Made by a program: the position numbers and the translations under genes. Shown here piece after piece: positions 1-8,312 of a stretch of 64,000 nucleotides of DNA. The stretch spans positions 62,001 to 126,000 of the forward strand of contig NZ_JAUSXL010000001.1 of the NCBI RefSeq assembly GCF_030815975.1. The letters run 5' to 3'. The notes beneath the pieces were generated by a model. It was given only the letters and a program-made list of their open reading frames with translations, had not been told where the DNA came from and did not search any database. The DNA is from Variovorax paradoxus. Lineage in GTDB: Bacteria; Pseudomonadota; Gammaproteobacteria; Burkholderiales; Burkholderiaceae_C. Every line of letters starts with the position of its first letter. Positions within the stretch are counted from its first letter, which is position 1.

Positions 1-573
1 TCCGCCATCGGCAACGAGATGGTGCTGGGCGTGCCGATTCCGTTCCTGATCTTCCTCGTGATGCTGCTGGCCGTCGGCTGGCTGCTGCGGCAGAGCCCGT
101 TCGGCATCCGCCTGTTCCTGCTCGGCACCAACGCCAAGGCGGCGCGCTACGCGGGCATCTCGCAGGCCCGCATGCTGATCGCGACCTATGCGCTGTGCGG
201 GTTTCTCGCGGCCGTGGCCGGCGTGATCATCGCCGCGCGCACCGCGAGCGTGAAGTCGGACTACGGCAACTCCTACCTGCTGATCGCCATCCTCATCACG
301 GTGATGGCAGGCGTGCGGCCGCAGGGCGGCTATGGACGCATGGTGTGCCTGTTCTTCTCGGCGGTGGCGCTGCAACTGCTGTCGAGCACCTTCAACCTGC
401 TGGGCATTTCCAACTTCTTCCGCGACTGCGCCTGGGGCCTGCTGCTGCTGTTCTTCCTGGCGTACGGGCGCTTCGGCCTGCAGGACCTGCGCGTCTTTCT
501 TTCCACCACGCGCTCCAGCGCACCGCCGCACCAGCTCCCTCCTGGCGTGACGCAAAGAAATCCCGAGGGCTAG
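1..573 (+). CDS. Sugar/polyol ABC transporter permease, 3' part
   Basis: Inner-membrane permease of the RbsC/LsrC-like branched permease family (BPD_transp_2), which forms the channel for a periplasmic-binding-protein-dependent sugar or polyol importer. The frame is already open at base 1, so the gene starts outside the window; about 190 residues are visible. They show several hydrophobic segments, the family motif region around GTNAKAARYAGI, and a polar tail. Its stop codon overlaps the Shine-Dalgarno sequence of the binding-protein gene 11 bases downstream, so the four transporter genes form one operon. The substrate cannot be read from the sequence. Confidence 0.9.
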   Translation, partial: SAIGNEMVLGVPIPFLIFLVMLLAVGWLLRQSPFGIRLFLLGTNAKAARYAGISQARMLIATYALCGFLAAVAGVIIAARTASVKSDYGNSYLLIAILITVMAGVRPQGGYGRMVCLFFSAVALQLLSSTFNLLGISNFFRDCAWGLLLLFFLAYGRFGLQDLRVFLSTTRSSAPPHQLPPGVTQRNPEG

Positions 574-584
574 GAGACAACACA

Positions 585-1589
585 ATGCTGAAGAAAACCA
601 AGATCGCCTGCACCGTGCTCGCACTCACCGCCGTGGCTTTCGCCTCGGCGCTGCATGCGCAAGGCAAGCCGCAAGACATCGTCACCGTGGTCAAGATCAC
701 CGGCATCAGCTGGTTCAACCGCATGGAAGTGGGCGTGAAGGAATTCGGCGCGAGCACGCCCGGCGTGGCCACGCGCCAGATCGGCCCGGCCCAGTCGGAC
801 GCCGCGCAGCAGCAGCGCCTGGTGGAAGACCTGGTGGCCAGGAAGGTCGACGCGATCGCCGTGGTTTCGATGGACCCGCCCACGCTGGAGCCGGTGCTCA
901 AGCGTGCGATGGAGCGCGGCATCAAGGTGGTGACGCACGAAGCCGACAACCAGAAGAACACGATGGTGGACATCGAGGCCTTCGACAACACGGCCTACGG
1001 CGCGCGCATCAACGAGCGCCTCGCGGCCTGCATGGGCCAGCAGGGCAAGTGGACCTCGCTGGTCGGCTCCCTGGGCAGCCAGTCGCAGGTGCAGTGGGCC
1101 GACGGCGGCGCCTCGAACGCGAAGAAGTACCCCAAGATGACGCTGGTCGATGCCAAGAACGAATCGCTCAACGACGCCGAGAAGGCCTACGGCAAGGCCA
1201 AGGAAATGCTGCGCAAGCACCCCGACCTGAAGGGCTTCCAGGGCTCGTCGTCGCTCGACGTGCTGGGCATCGGCCGCGCCGTGGAAGAAGCCGGCCTGCA
1301 GGGCAAGGTCTGTGTGTTCGGCACGGGCCTGCCGAGCGAGGCAGCCAAGTTCCTCGAGTCGGGCGCGGTCGGCGGCATCGCCTTCTGGGATCCGAAGGAC
1401 GCCGGCCTTGTCATGAACAAGGCGGCCAAGATGCTGATCGACGGCAAGACCATCACCGACGGCGCCGACATGGGCGTGCCGGGCTACAACAAGGTCTCGG
1501 TCAAGAAGGGACCGGGCGTGGGCATCGTCGTCACGGGCCAGGCCTGGGTCGAGGTCGACAAGCAGAACTACAAGAAGTACGCCTTCTGA
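585..1589 (+). CDS. Sugar-type ABC transporter periplasmic binding protein
   Basis: 334-residue receptor of the periplasmic-binding-protein-like I family (RhaS/LsrB/autoinducer-2-like group) that delivers a sugar or polyol to the adjacent permeases. Residues 1-24 are a classical signal peptide ending LHA-QG; the mature part opens with the family's beta strand DIVTVVKITG followed by WFNRMEVGVKEF, and DAIAVVSMDPPTLEPVLKRA is the usual hinge-side segment. The ATG is preceded by AGGAG eight bases upstream. It lies between a permease and the ATPase, 11 bases from each neighbour. LsrB-like homologues are often labelled AI-2 binding proteins, but nothing here shows AI-2 specificity. Confidence 0.92.
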   Translation: MLKKTKIACTVLALTAVAFASALHAQGKPQDIVTVVKITGISWFNRMEVGVKEFGASTPGVATRQIGPAQSDAAQQQRLVEDLVARKVDAIAVVSMDPPTLEPVLKRAMERGIKVVTHEADNQKNTMVDIEAFDNTAYGARINERLAACMGQQGKWTSLVGSLGSQSQVQWADGGASNAKKYPKMTLVDAKNESLNDAEKAYGKAKEMLRKHPDLKGFQGSSSLDVLGIGRAVEEAGLQGKVCVFGTGLPSEAAKFLESGAVGGIAFWDPKDAGLVMNKAAKMLIDGKTITDGADMGVPGYNKVSVKKGPGVGIVVTGQAWVEVDKQNYKKYAF

Positions 1590-1600
1590 GCCTGCGAACC

Positions 1601-3187
1601 ATGACCCTTGCAGCGCTCTCCACGCCCGCCCCGCATTTCCCGGCCGCGCCGGCGGGACGCCGCGTCTTCCTCGAAGTGCAGGACGTGCACAAGCGCTTCG
1701 CGGGCGTGCACGCGCTGCGCGGCATCGACCTGACGATCGAGGCCGGCGAGATCTACCACCTGCTCGGCGAGAACGGTTGCGGCAAGAGCACGCTGATCAA
1801 GATCATCTCCGGCGCGCAGCCGCCGAGCCAGGGCCGCATCGTGGTCGACGGCAGGCCGCACGATGCGCTGTCGCCGTTGGAGGCGCTCACGCTCGGCATC
1901 GAGACGGTCTACCAGGACCTGTCCCTGTTGCCGAACATGAGCGTGGCGGAGAACGTCGCGCTCAGCGAACAGCTGGTGAACACCGGCGGCAAGCTGGCGC
2001 GCCGTTTCGACCGCAAGGCGGTGGCGGCCACGGCCGTGCGCGCGCTGGAAACGGTGAAGCTGCCGACCGATGCCGCCTTCCTGGCGCGCCGCGTCGACGA
2101 ACTGCCGATTGCCACGCGCCAGCTGGTGGCCATTGCGCGCGCCGTGGCCACGCGCGCGCGCATGGTCATCATGGACGAACCCACCACCTCGCTCACGCAG
2201 AAGGAGGTGGACAACCTCGTGCACGTGGTCGAGGGCTTGCGCGCGCAGGGCGTGGCGGTGCTGTTCGTGAGCCACAAGCTCGACGAGTGCATGGCCATGG
2301 GCGGCCAGGCCATCGTGTTCCGCGACGGCACCAAGGTCGCACAGGGTCCGATCAAGGGCTTCACCAAGGCCGAGCTCTCGCACTGGATGACCGGCAAGCA
2401 GCTCGACGGCGCACGCTACCGCCACCGCTCGCACGACGGCGACACGCTGCTGCAGGTCGAGGCGCTGGGCCGCGGCACGCAGTTCAGCGACGTGGGCTTC
2501 ACGCTGCACAAGGGCGAGATCCTGGGGATCACCGGGCTGCTCGATTCAGGGCGCAATGAGCTGGCCATGGCGCTCGCGGGCGTGCAGGGCGCAGACCGCG
2601 GCCGCATCTTGCTCGCAGCAAAGGAAGTCACGCTGAAGACGCCGGCCGACGGCATCCGCCACGGCATCGGCTATGTGCCCGAAGACCGGCTCAGCGAAGG
2701 CCTTTTTCTGGACAAGCCGATCCGCGACAACATCGTCACGGCCGTGCTCAGCCGCCTGCGCGGCCGCTTCGGCGCGCTCGATGCGCGGCAGTGCCAGGCG
2801 CTGGCCGAACGCACCGTGTCGCAGCTGCAGATCGCCACGCCCGACGTGGACCGGCCGGTGCAGTCTCTCTCGGGCGGCAACCAGCAGCGCGTGCTGATCG
2901 GGCGCTGGCTCGCCATCGGCCCGCGGGTGCTGATCCTGCACGGCCCCACAGTGGGCGTGGACGTCGGCTCGAAGGACACCATCTACCGCATCGTGCAACG
3001 GCTGGCCGAGCAGGGACTGGGCGTCATCCTGGTCAGCGACGACCTGCAGGAGCTGCTGCAGAACTGCGACCGCATCCTGCTGATGCGCAAGGGCCGCATT
3101 GCCCACGACTTCGACGCGCAGGGGCTGGCCGAAAGCGCGCTGTACCGCGCGCTGGTTTCCGACACACCCTCTCCCGCATTCTCATGA
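1601..3187 (+). CDS. Sugar-type ABC transporter ATPase, two fused nucleotide-binding domains
   Basis: 528-residue cytoplasmic energiser of the importer, with two tandem ABC domains as in RbsA/MglA. Domain 1 has Walker A GENGCGKST (residues 56-64) and Walker B VIMDEPT but a degenerate signature (ELPIATRQ). Domain 2 has a clear signature LSGGNQQR near residue 423, yet its Walker A position reads GLLDSGRNE and its Walker B reads LILHGPTVGVD, so the catalytic Asp-Glu pair is His-Gly. Hydrolysis is therefore probably confined to one composite site. GCGKST in place of GAGKST also marks this subgroup. The stop overlaps the next start (ATGA). Confidence 0.92.
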   Translation: MTLAALSTPAPHFPAAPAGRRVFLEVQDVHKRFAGVHALRGIDLTIEAGEIYHLLGENGCGKSTLIKIISGAQPPSQGRIVVDGRPHDALSPLEALTLGIETVYQDLSLLPNMSVAENVALSEQLVNTGGKLARRFDRKAVAATAVRALETVKLPTDAAFLARRVDELPIATRQLVAIARAVATRARMVIMDEPTTSLTQKEVDNLVHVVEGLRAQGVAVLFVSHKLDECMAMGGQAIVFRDGTKVAQGPIKGFTKAELSHWMTGKQLDGARYRHRSHDGDTLLQVEALGRGTQFSDVGFTLHKGEILGITGLLDSGRNELAMALAGVQGADRGRILLAAKEVTLKTPADGIRHGIGYVPEDRLSEGLFLDKPIRDNIVTAVLSRLRGRFGALDARQCQALAERTVSQLQIATPDVDRPVQSLSGGNQQRVLIGRWLAIGPRVLILHGPTVGVDVGSKDTIYRIVQRLAEQGLGVILVSDDLQELLQNCDRILLMRKGRIAHDFDAQGLAESALYRALVSDTPSPAFS

Positions 3188-4227
3188 TGGCTTCCACCAT
3201 GCAAGCGCACACCACCGCTGTGCCCACGGCCCCCACGCCCCGCACGCACACGTCCTGGCGCCACTGGCTCGCGCAGCGCCCCTCGGTCTTCACGCTGGCG
3301 TTGATCGTTCTGGTGAGCCTGGTGGTGGGCGCGATCAACCCCAGCTTCTTCCAGTTGCCGGTGCTGTTCGACATCGTGCGCGCCTGCACGGTGCTGGGCC
3401 TGTTTGCGCTCGGCGTGCTGATCGTGCTGGCCGCGGGCGGCATCGACGTGTCGTTTGCGGCGATTGCCGCGCTCACGATGTACAGCATCACCAAGCTCGT
3501 GCTGAACTACTTTCCGGAAGCGCCGATCGCGCTGCTTCTGGTGGCGGGCGCGGCAAGCGGCGCATTGCTGGGTGTGCTCAACGGCCTGCTGGTGCATTGG
3601 CTCAAGGCGCCCTCGCTGATCGTGACCATCGGCACGCAGTACCTGTACCGCGGCATCCTGCTGACTTTTGTCGGCACCGTGTTCTTCATGAACGTGCCGC
3701 TGCCGATGGACACCTTCGGCAAGCTCGCGCTCTGGCGCTTCGACACGCCGCAGGGCCTGCACGCGGTGCTGCCGGCGACCGTGCTGGTGCTGGCCGGCGC
3801 GGCGGTGCTGACCTGGTGGCTGCTGAACCGCACGCTGATCGGCCGCGCCGTGTATGCCATCGGCGGCAGCCTGGCGATCGCGGAGCGGCTGGGCTACAAC
3901 CTGCGCACGGTGCACGTCTTCGTGTTCGCCTATGCAGGATTCCTGTCGGGCCTCGCGGGCATGGTGCACGTGTCGAGCACACGGCTGGCCAACCCTTTCG
4001 ACCTGGTGGGCAACGAACTGGACGTGATCGCCGCCGTGATCCTCGGCGGCGCGCGCATCACGGGCGGCAGCGGCACCGTGGGCGGCACGCTGCTCGGCGT
4101 GGTGCTGGTCACGCTGATCAACAACGTGCTGATTCTGGCGGGTGTACCGAGCACCTGGCAGAAGGTCATCATCGGGGCCTTCATACTGGTTGCAGGAGCT
4201 TGCTTCGCGATGCGCAAGCAGGCCTGA
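3184..4227 (+). CDS. Sugar-type ABC transporter permease (second)
   Basis: 347-residue inner-membrane permease of the same BPD_transp_2 family as the partial gene at the window start; two different permeases per transporter is the Lsr/rhamnose-type arrangement. About 35 polar N-terminal residues precede some eight to ten hydrophobic segments, and the conserved ILGGARITGGSGTVGGTLLG loop is present. The start at 3184 overlaps the ATPase stop by four bases (ATGA); a second ATG follows immediately. It is the last gene of the operon in this window. Confidence 0.92.
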   Translation: MMASTMQAHTTAVPTAPTPRTHTSWRHWLAQRPSVFTLALIVLVSLVVGAINPSFFQLPVLFDIVRACTVLGLFALGVLIVLAAGGIDVSFAAIAALTMYSITKLVLNYFPEAPIALLLVAGAASGALLGVLNGLLVHWLKAPSLIVTIGTQYLYRGILLTFVGTVFFMNVPLPMDTFGKLALWRFDTPQGLHAVLPATVLVLAGAAVLTWWLLNRTLIGRAVYAIGGSLAIAERLGYNLRTVHVFVFAYAGFLSGLAGMVHVSSTRLANPFDLVGNELDVIAAVILGGARITGGSGTVGGTLLGVVLVTLINNVLILAGVPSTWQKVIIGAFILVAGACFAMRKQA

Positions 4228-4312
4228 GGGTTCGGGCCGAACGCCAAGGCTGGGCGAGCGCGGGCAAACGCCGGCTATATTGTTCGCTCAGCAACAGAAA
4301 GAAGAAATCACC

Positions 4313-4603
4313 ATGGCAAAAGCCTATTGGGTCAGCGCGTACCGTGCCGTCAACGACGCCGACAAGCTCGCGGCCTACGCGAAACTGGCCGGCCCGGCAA
4401 TCACTGCCGGCGGCGGGCGCTTTCTCGCGCGCGGCCTGCCGGCCAAGGTCTACGAGTACGGTTTGCCCGAACGCACCGTGTTGATCGAGTTCGACAGCGT
4501 CGAGCAGGCCAGAGCCGTGCATGACAGCCCCGACTACCAAGCCGCGCTTGCCGCGTTGGGCGACGGGGCCGAGAGGGATCTGCGGATCATCGAAGGGGTC
4601 TGA
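4313..4603 (+). CDS. DUF1330 family protein
   Basis: 96-residue protein that matches the DUF1330 family (ferredoxin-like, dimeric alpha-beta barrel fold) over its full length: AKAYWVSAYR at the start, a central GGRFLARG, and the VLIEFDSVEQARAVHDSPDYQ segment typical of these proteins. Biochemical function of the family is not established. A purine-rich stretch (AGAAAGAAGAAA) precedes the ATG. It is 85 bases behind the ABC operon and followed by a terminator, so it may be a separate short transcript or the operon's last gene. Confidence 0.88.
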   Translation: MAKAYWVSAYRAVNDADKLAAYAKLAGPAITAGGGRFLARGLPAKVYEYGLPERTVLIEFDSVEQARAVHDSPDYQAALAALGDGAERDLRIIEGV

Positions 4604-4664
4604 GGGGCCCTGGACCAGGAAGGTCCTGGCATGGGCCCTGCGTCAAACCCATACCGACGTGTTC

Positions 4665-4693
4665 GGGACAGGCCACGAAGGCCTGTCCCTTTT
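4665..4693 (+). terminator. Rho-independent terminator
   Basis: Perfect 10-bp stem GGGACAGGCC / GGCCTGTCCC around the loop ACGAA, followed by TTTT, reading on the plus strand. It closes the DUF1330/ABC transcript. A second, weaker imperfect hairpin (GGGCCC outer arms, CCAGGA/TCCTGG inner arms) lies just upstream at 4605-4638. Confidence 0.85.
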
Positions 4694-4732
4694 CGGCATT
4701 CACCGTCCTCGCGAGGGAGGACGCTGACCGGA

Positions 4733-7700
4733 TCAACCCAGCAGGCTGTCCAGGATGCTGGCAACCGGCGTTCCGCTGCCGCCAAGCCCTTGATCGACCT
4801 GACTGGTGATCGGAGCGATGGTCCCTCCCAGGAGGTCGCCGCCGAGCAGGTTGCCGACCAGGCCGTCCTCGCCCAGCACGCCACCCAGCAGGTCACCGCC
4901 GAGCAGATCCCCGCCAAGGAGGTCGCCACCGAGCAGGTTGTCGACCAGGCCGTCCTCGCCCAGCACGCCACCCAGCAGGTCACCGCCGAGCAGGTCACCA
5001 CCCAGGAGATCGCCACCGAGCAGGTTGTCGACGAGGCCGTCTTCGCCCAGCACGCCATCGAGCAGATCGCCGCCGAGGAGGTCACCGCCCAAGAGGTCAC
5101 CGCCAAGCAGGTTGCCGACGAGGCCGTCTTCACCCAGCACGCCGTCGAGCAGATCACCGCCGAGCAGATCGCCACCCAAGAGGTCACCGCCGAGCAGGTT
5201 GCCGACAAGGCCGTCCTCGCCGAGCACGCCGTCGAGCAGATCACCGCCGAGCAGATCACCGCCCAGGAGATCGCCGCCGAGCAGGTTGCCGATCAGGCCG
5301 TCTTCACCCAGCACGCCGTCGAGCAGATCGCCACCCAAGAGGTCACCGCCGAGCAAGTTGCCGACAAGGCCGTCCTCGCCCAGCACGCCGTCGAGCAGAT
5401 CACCGCCGAGCAGGTCACCGCCCAGCAGATCGCCACCAAGCAGGTTACCGACAAGGCCGTCTTCGCCCAGCACGCCATCGAGCAGATCGCCGCCGAGCAA
5501 GTCGCCGCCCAGGAGATCGCCACCGAGCAGGTTGCCGACAAGGCCGTCCTCGCCGAGCACGCCGTCGAGCAGATCGCCGCCGAGCAAGTCGCCGCCCAGG
5601 AGATCGCCACCGAGCAGGTTGCCGACAAGGCCGTCCTCGCCGAGCACGCCATCGAGCAGATCGCCGCCGAGCAAGTCGCCGCCCAGGAGATCACCGCCGA
5701 GCAGGTTGCCCAAGAGCCCGTCTTCGCTCAACAGACCGCCAAGCACGCCATCGTCGCCAAGCACATTGCCCAGCAGGCCGCCGTCACCCAGCACGCCGTC
5801 GGTCAGGCCACCGAGCAGGCCGTCTTCGCCGCCCAACAGGCCACCGAGCGGGCTGCCTTCAATCAGGCCGCCCACGACGCCGTCCGCGCCGAGCAGGTTG
5901 TCCACCACGCCGTCCTGGCCCAGCAGTCCGCCCGTCAGGCCTTCGCTGCCCAGCAGGCCGGCCAGCGTGCCCTCTCCGCCCAGCATGCCACCGACCAAGC
6001 CGTCGCCAAGGAGGCCACCGAGCGCACCGTCGCCGCCGAGCAATCCACCGAGCAGGCCCTCTTCGCCCAGCGGGCCGCCAAGCAGTCCGCCCAGCACGCC
6101 GTCGTCGCCCAGGAGTCCGCCAACGATGCCTTCGTCGCTCAGCGCGTTGCCGAGCAGCCCGCCGACGGCGCTGTCTTCACCCAGGAGGTTGCCGACCAGG
6201 CCGTCTTCGGCGAGGAGCTCGCCCACCAGCCCGCCATCGTCCATCAGGCCGCTGAGTAGGCTGTCCTGGCCAAGCACGCCTTCGACGAGGTCGCCGACCA
6301 CACCGCCGTCGCCCACGAGATCATCAATGACGCCATCGAGGCCGAGCGCCGTGGTCGCACCGCTCAGGATGCCGTTCTCGCCGACCAGGTTGTCCAGGCC
6401 ATTCTGAAGTGCATCGGTGACGTGGTCGACCTGGCCGACCAGTGCATCGGTGGCGCCTTCGCCCAGCAGGGCGTCGACGATGGGACCTGCCACGCCGTCC
6501 ACGCTGTCGACCACGGTTTCAGTGAAGTTGTCCACCGGATCGAACTGATTCGGATCGTCCCGTGTGAACTCTTCGCCCAGGATCGGGGACACGATGTCAT
6601 CGACCAGGTCGGTCGCGCCGTCGATGACGCCCGGCACCGGCGTGAGTGAACCACCCAGGCCCAGGTTGTCGTCGGTCGAGCCGATCAAGCCACCGGTGAG
6701 GTCATCGCCCGGATCGAGCAGGTGATCGCCGTCTGCGTCTGCGTCGGCATCGGCATCGGCATCGGCATCGGCATCGGCGTCGGCGTCGGCGTCAGCGTCC
6801 GCATCGGCGTCGGCGTCGGCGTCGGCGTCAGCATCAGCATCAGCATCAGCATCAGCATCAGCATCAGCATCAGCATCAGCATCAGCGTCAGCGTCAGCGT
6901 CAGCGTCAGCATCAGCATCAGCGTCAGCGTCAGCGTCAGCGTCAGCGTCAGCGTCGGCATCCGCGTCTGCATCGGCATCGGCATCGGCATCGGCATCGGC
7001 ATCGGCATCAGCATCAGCATCAGCATCAGCATCAGCATCAGCATCAGCATCAGCGTCGGCGTCGGCGTCAGCGTCAGCGTCAGCGTCAGCATCCGCGTCT
7101 GCATCGGCATCGGCATCGGCATCGGCATCAGCGTCAGCGTCAGCGTCAGCGTCAGCGTCGGCGTCAGCGTCAGCGTCGGCATCCGCGTCTGCATCGGCAT
7201 CGGCATCGGCATCGGCATCGGCATCGGCATCGGCATCTGCGTCAGCATCCGCGTCAGCATCAGCATCAGCATCAGCATCAGCATCGGCATCGGCATCGGC
7301 ATCGGCATCAGCATCAGCATCAGCATCAGCATCAGCGTCCGCATCACTGTCGCTATCGCTATCACCGTCGTCAAGACCGCCCCCCGTACCGGCGCCGCTG
7401 CCAAGGAAGAACGGAACCGTTCCTCCGTCGCTGCCGCCGCCACCGCCCAATGCCGCGCCGAGCGCGACTGCGCCGAGTGCGCCGAGGGCGAATTCACCCA
7501 GGCCGATACCGGCTGCACCGGTGTGCGCCTTCGTGACGGCAACAGCTGCCGCGTCGGCATCGTTGTCGGGCGGCGTGATCTTGAGGTCGCCCGAGGCAAC
7601 GTCGACGTTCACCTGCTCGAGGCCGCCCGGCAGCTTGGTCGATCCGAGCGTTGCGTCTGTGCCGCCGGTAAAGACGCCGGCCAACGGCGCCTTGTTGGAA

Positions 7701-7999
7701 GGCGAACCAGGAAACAGCACCTCGGCCTGGCCACCTTCGGGTACCAGTACGCGGTCGCCGGTGAGAAGGGCGTGGCTGCCGTCCACGGGAATCCGGACGC
7801 CGTCGCGAATCAGCGCGGTGCCCGGAGTGGCATTGGAAAGCGATCCGATGCTGGAGGGCCCGGAGGAGGCGACCGGCGGCACTGCTGCTGATCCCATCGG
7901 AGCGATGGGAGTCACCGTGGCTTGGGCGATGACCACCGGCATCACGTCGTTGTTGACGGCTCCGGAAGTGGATGGAATCGATGTCTGCGACGCGGTCAT
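4733..7999 (-). CDS. Giant repetitive surface/secreted protein (Asp-Ala tract plus LLGGD repeats)
   Basis: 1088 residues. The ATG at 7999 is set by a strong GGAGG at 8008-8012. Residues 1-180 form a non-repetitive head whose segment [16 protein letters not shown] resembles the retention-module/BapA-prefix head of large adhesins. Then come a Gly/Ala-rich hydrophobic stretch ([14 protein letters not shown]), a D-S/D-A dipeptide tract of about 210 residues, a spacer, degenerate GLLG-type repeats, and ten 29-residue repeats built from LLGGD pentapeptides, ending LDSLLG. There is no Sec signal and no RTX nonapeptide. It is probably an exported, extremely acidic adhesin or matrix protein; the function is inference. 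Related proteins are sometimes auto-labelled collagen-like. Confidence 0.85.
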   Translation of the reverse strand: MTASQTSIPSTSGAVNNDVMPVVIAQATVTPIAPMGSAAVPPVASSGPSSIGSLSNATPGTALIRDGVRIPVDGSHALLTGDRVLVPEGGQAEVLFPGSPSNKAPLAGVFTGGTDATLGSTKLPGGLEQVNVDVASGDLKITPPDNDADAAAVAVTKAHTGAAGIGLGEFALGALGAVALGAALGGGGGSDGGTVPFFLGSGAGTGGGLDDGDSDSDSDADADADADADADADADADADADADADADADADADADADADADADADADADADADADADADADADADADADADADADADADADADADADADADADADADADADADADADADADADADADADADADADADADADADADADADADADADADADADADADADADADADADADADADADADADADADADADADADADADADADADADADGDHLLDPGDDLTGGLIGSTDDNLGLGGSLTPVPGVIDGATDLVDDIVSPILGEEFTRDDPNQFDPVDNFTETVVDSVDGVAGPIVDALLGEGATDALVGQVDHVTDALQNGLDNLVGENGILSGATTALGLDGVIDDLVGDGGVVGDLVEGVLGQDSLLSGLMDDGGLVGELLAEDGLVGNLLGEDSAVGGLLGNALSDEGIVGGLLGDDGVLGGLLGGPLGEEGLLGGLLGGDGALGGLLGDGLVGGMLGGEGTLAGLLGSEGLTGGLLGQDGVVDNLLGADGVVGGLIEGSPLGGLLGGEDGLLGGLTDGVLGDGGLLGNVLGDDGVLGGLLSEDGLLGNLLGGDLLGGDLLGGDLLDGVLGEDGLVGNLLGGDLLGGDLLGGDLLDGVLGEDGLVGNLLGGDLLGGDLLGGDLLDGVLGEDGLVGNLLGGDLLGGDLLGGDLLDGVLGEDGLVGNLLGGDLLGGDLLDGVLGEDGLIGNLLGGDLLGGDLLGGDLLDGVLGEDGLVGNLLGGDLLGGDLLGGDLLDGVLGEDGLVGNLLGGDLLGGDLLGGDLLDGVLGEDGLVDNLLGGDLLGGDLLGGDLLGGVLGEDGLVDNLLGGDLLGGDLLGGDLLGGVLGEDGLVGNLLGGDLLGGTIAPITSQVDQGLGGSGTPVASILDSLLG
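4823..5716 (-). repeat. 87-bp tandem coding repeat, 10 copies plus a partial
   Basis: In-frame minisatellite inside the giant protein gene. Each full unit encodes 29 residues: LVGN, three [15 protein letters not shown]. Nine units are 87 bp; the fifth from the N-terminal side lacks one LLGGD (72 bp). The last two full units read LVDN and LLGGV in place of LVGN and LLDGV, and a 39-bp partial unit ends the array. Units are close to identical in DNA, which indicates recent expansion. Confidence 0.9.
6731..7345 (-). repeat. Hexanucleotide tract encoding about 102 Asp-Ala dipeptides
   Basis: 615 bp of GAY-GCN hexamers in the giant protein gene, flanked on the N-terminal side by Asp-Ser dipeptides (7346-7363). 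Third-position changes (GATGCC, GATGCT, GACGCT, GACGCC, GACGCA) occur in blocks, as expected from slippage followed by local duplication. Such a tract is a candidate for length variation between strains. Confidence 0.92.
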
Positions 8000-8185
8000 G
8001 TGAGAGGCCTCCTCGTTGATTGGATGGTCACAAGTGGCAACATGCATGCCACTGCCCTTCCACTCCGGAGAAGCTTCTCGCGATTGATCGCAAGCCATTG
8101 ATTCGAAAGGCTTTTTAGCAATTCATGCGTGCGGAGGAACCAGCGCCGTTCGTCACAGGCACCCAAGCTTTTTGGCTGTTGCTAC

Positions 8186-8214
8186 GTTACGTGGGGGATC
8201 ACGTACCACGTAAC
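8186..8214. promoter_or_regulatory. Inverted repeat in the leader region of the giant protein gene
   Basis: The gene-free stretch 8000-8312 holds two signals. At 8186-8214 the arms GTTACGTGG and CCACGTAAC are perfect 9-bp inverted repeats around an 11-base spacer, about 190 bp upstream of the giant gene's start. At 8235-8270 six GCCTNN hexamers form a microsatellite. The inverted repeat may be an operator or an RNA hairpin; no T-tract follows, so it is not an obvious terminator. Confidence 0.4.
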
Positions 8215-8234
8215 ACGACACGGAATTCGGCCGC

Positions 8235-8270
8235 GCCTTCGCCTTCGCCTTTGCCTTTGCCTGTGCCTGC
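8235..8270. repeat. Hexamer microsatellite GCCTNN x6
   Basis: Six consecutive hexamers (GCCTTC, GCCTTC, GCCTTT, GCCTTT, GCCTGT, GCCTGC) in the intergenic region between the amidase and the giant repetitive gene. It is non-coding on current evidence; a minus-strand frame across it gives only Ala-Lys repeats with no good start. Confidence 0.6.
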
Positions 8271-8312
8271 GGGGGGCGATGAGATCCAGGCCCGGTACCT
8301 GAGCTCAGGACA

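Noticed and set aside
4823..5716. CRISPR-like array
   Set aside because: Units are contiguous, in frame and coding, with no unique spacers.
4631..7891. Long plus-strand frames (e.g. 4631-6259, 4806-6407, 6722-7891) across the giant repetitive gene
   Set aside because: They are antisense images of the GGN/GAY/CTG-rich repeats, which lack stops in other frames. They have no ribosome sites and no family resemblance; the minus-strand gene has a strong start and a structured head domain.
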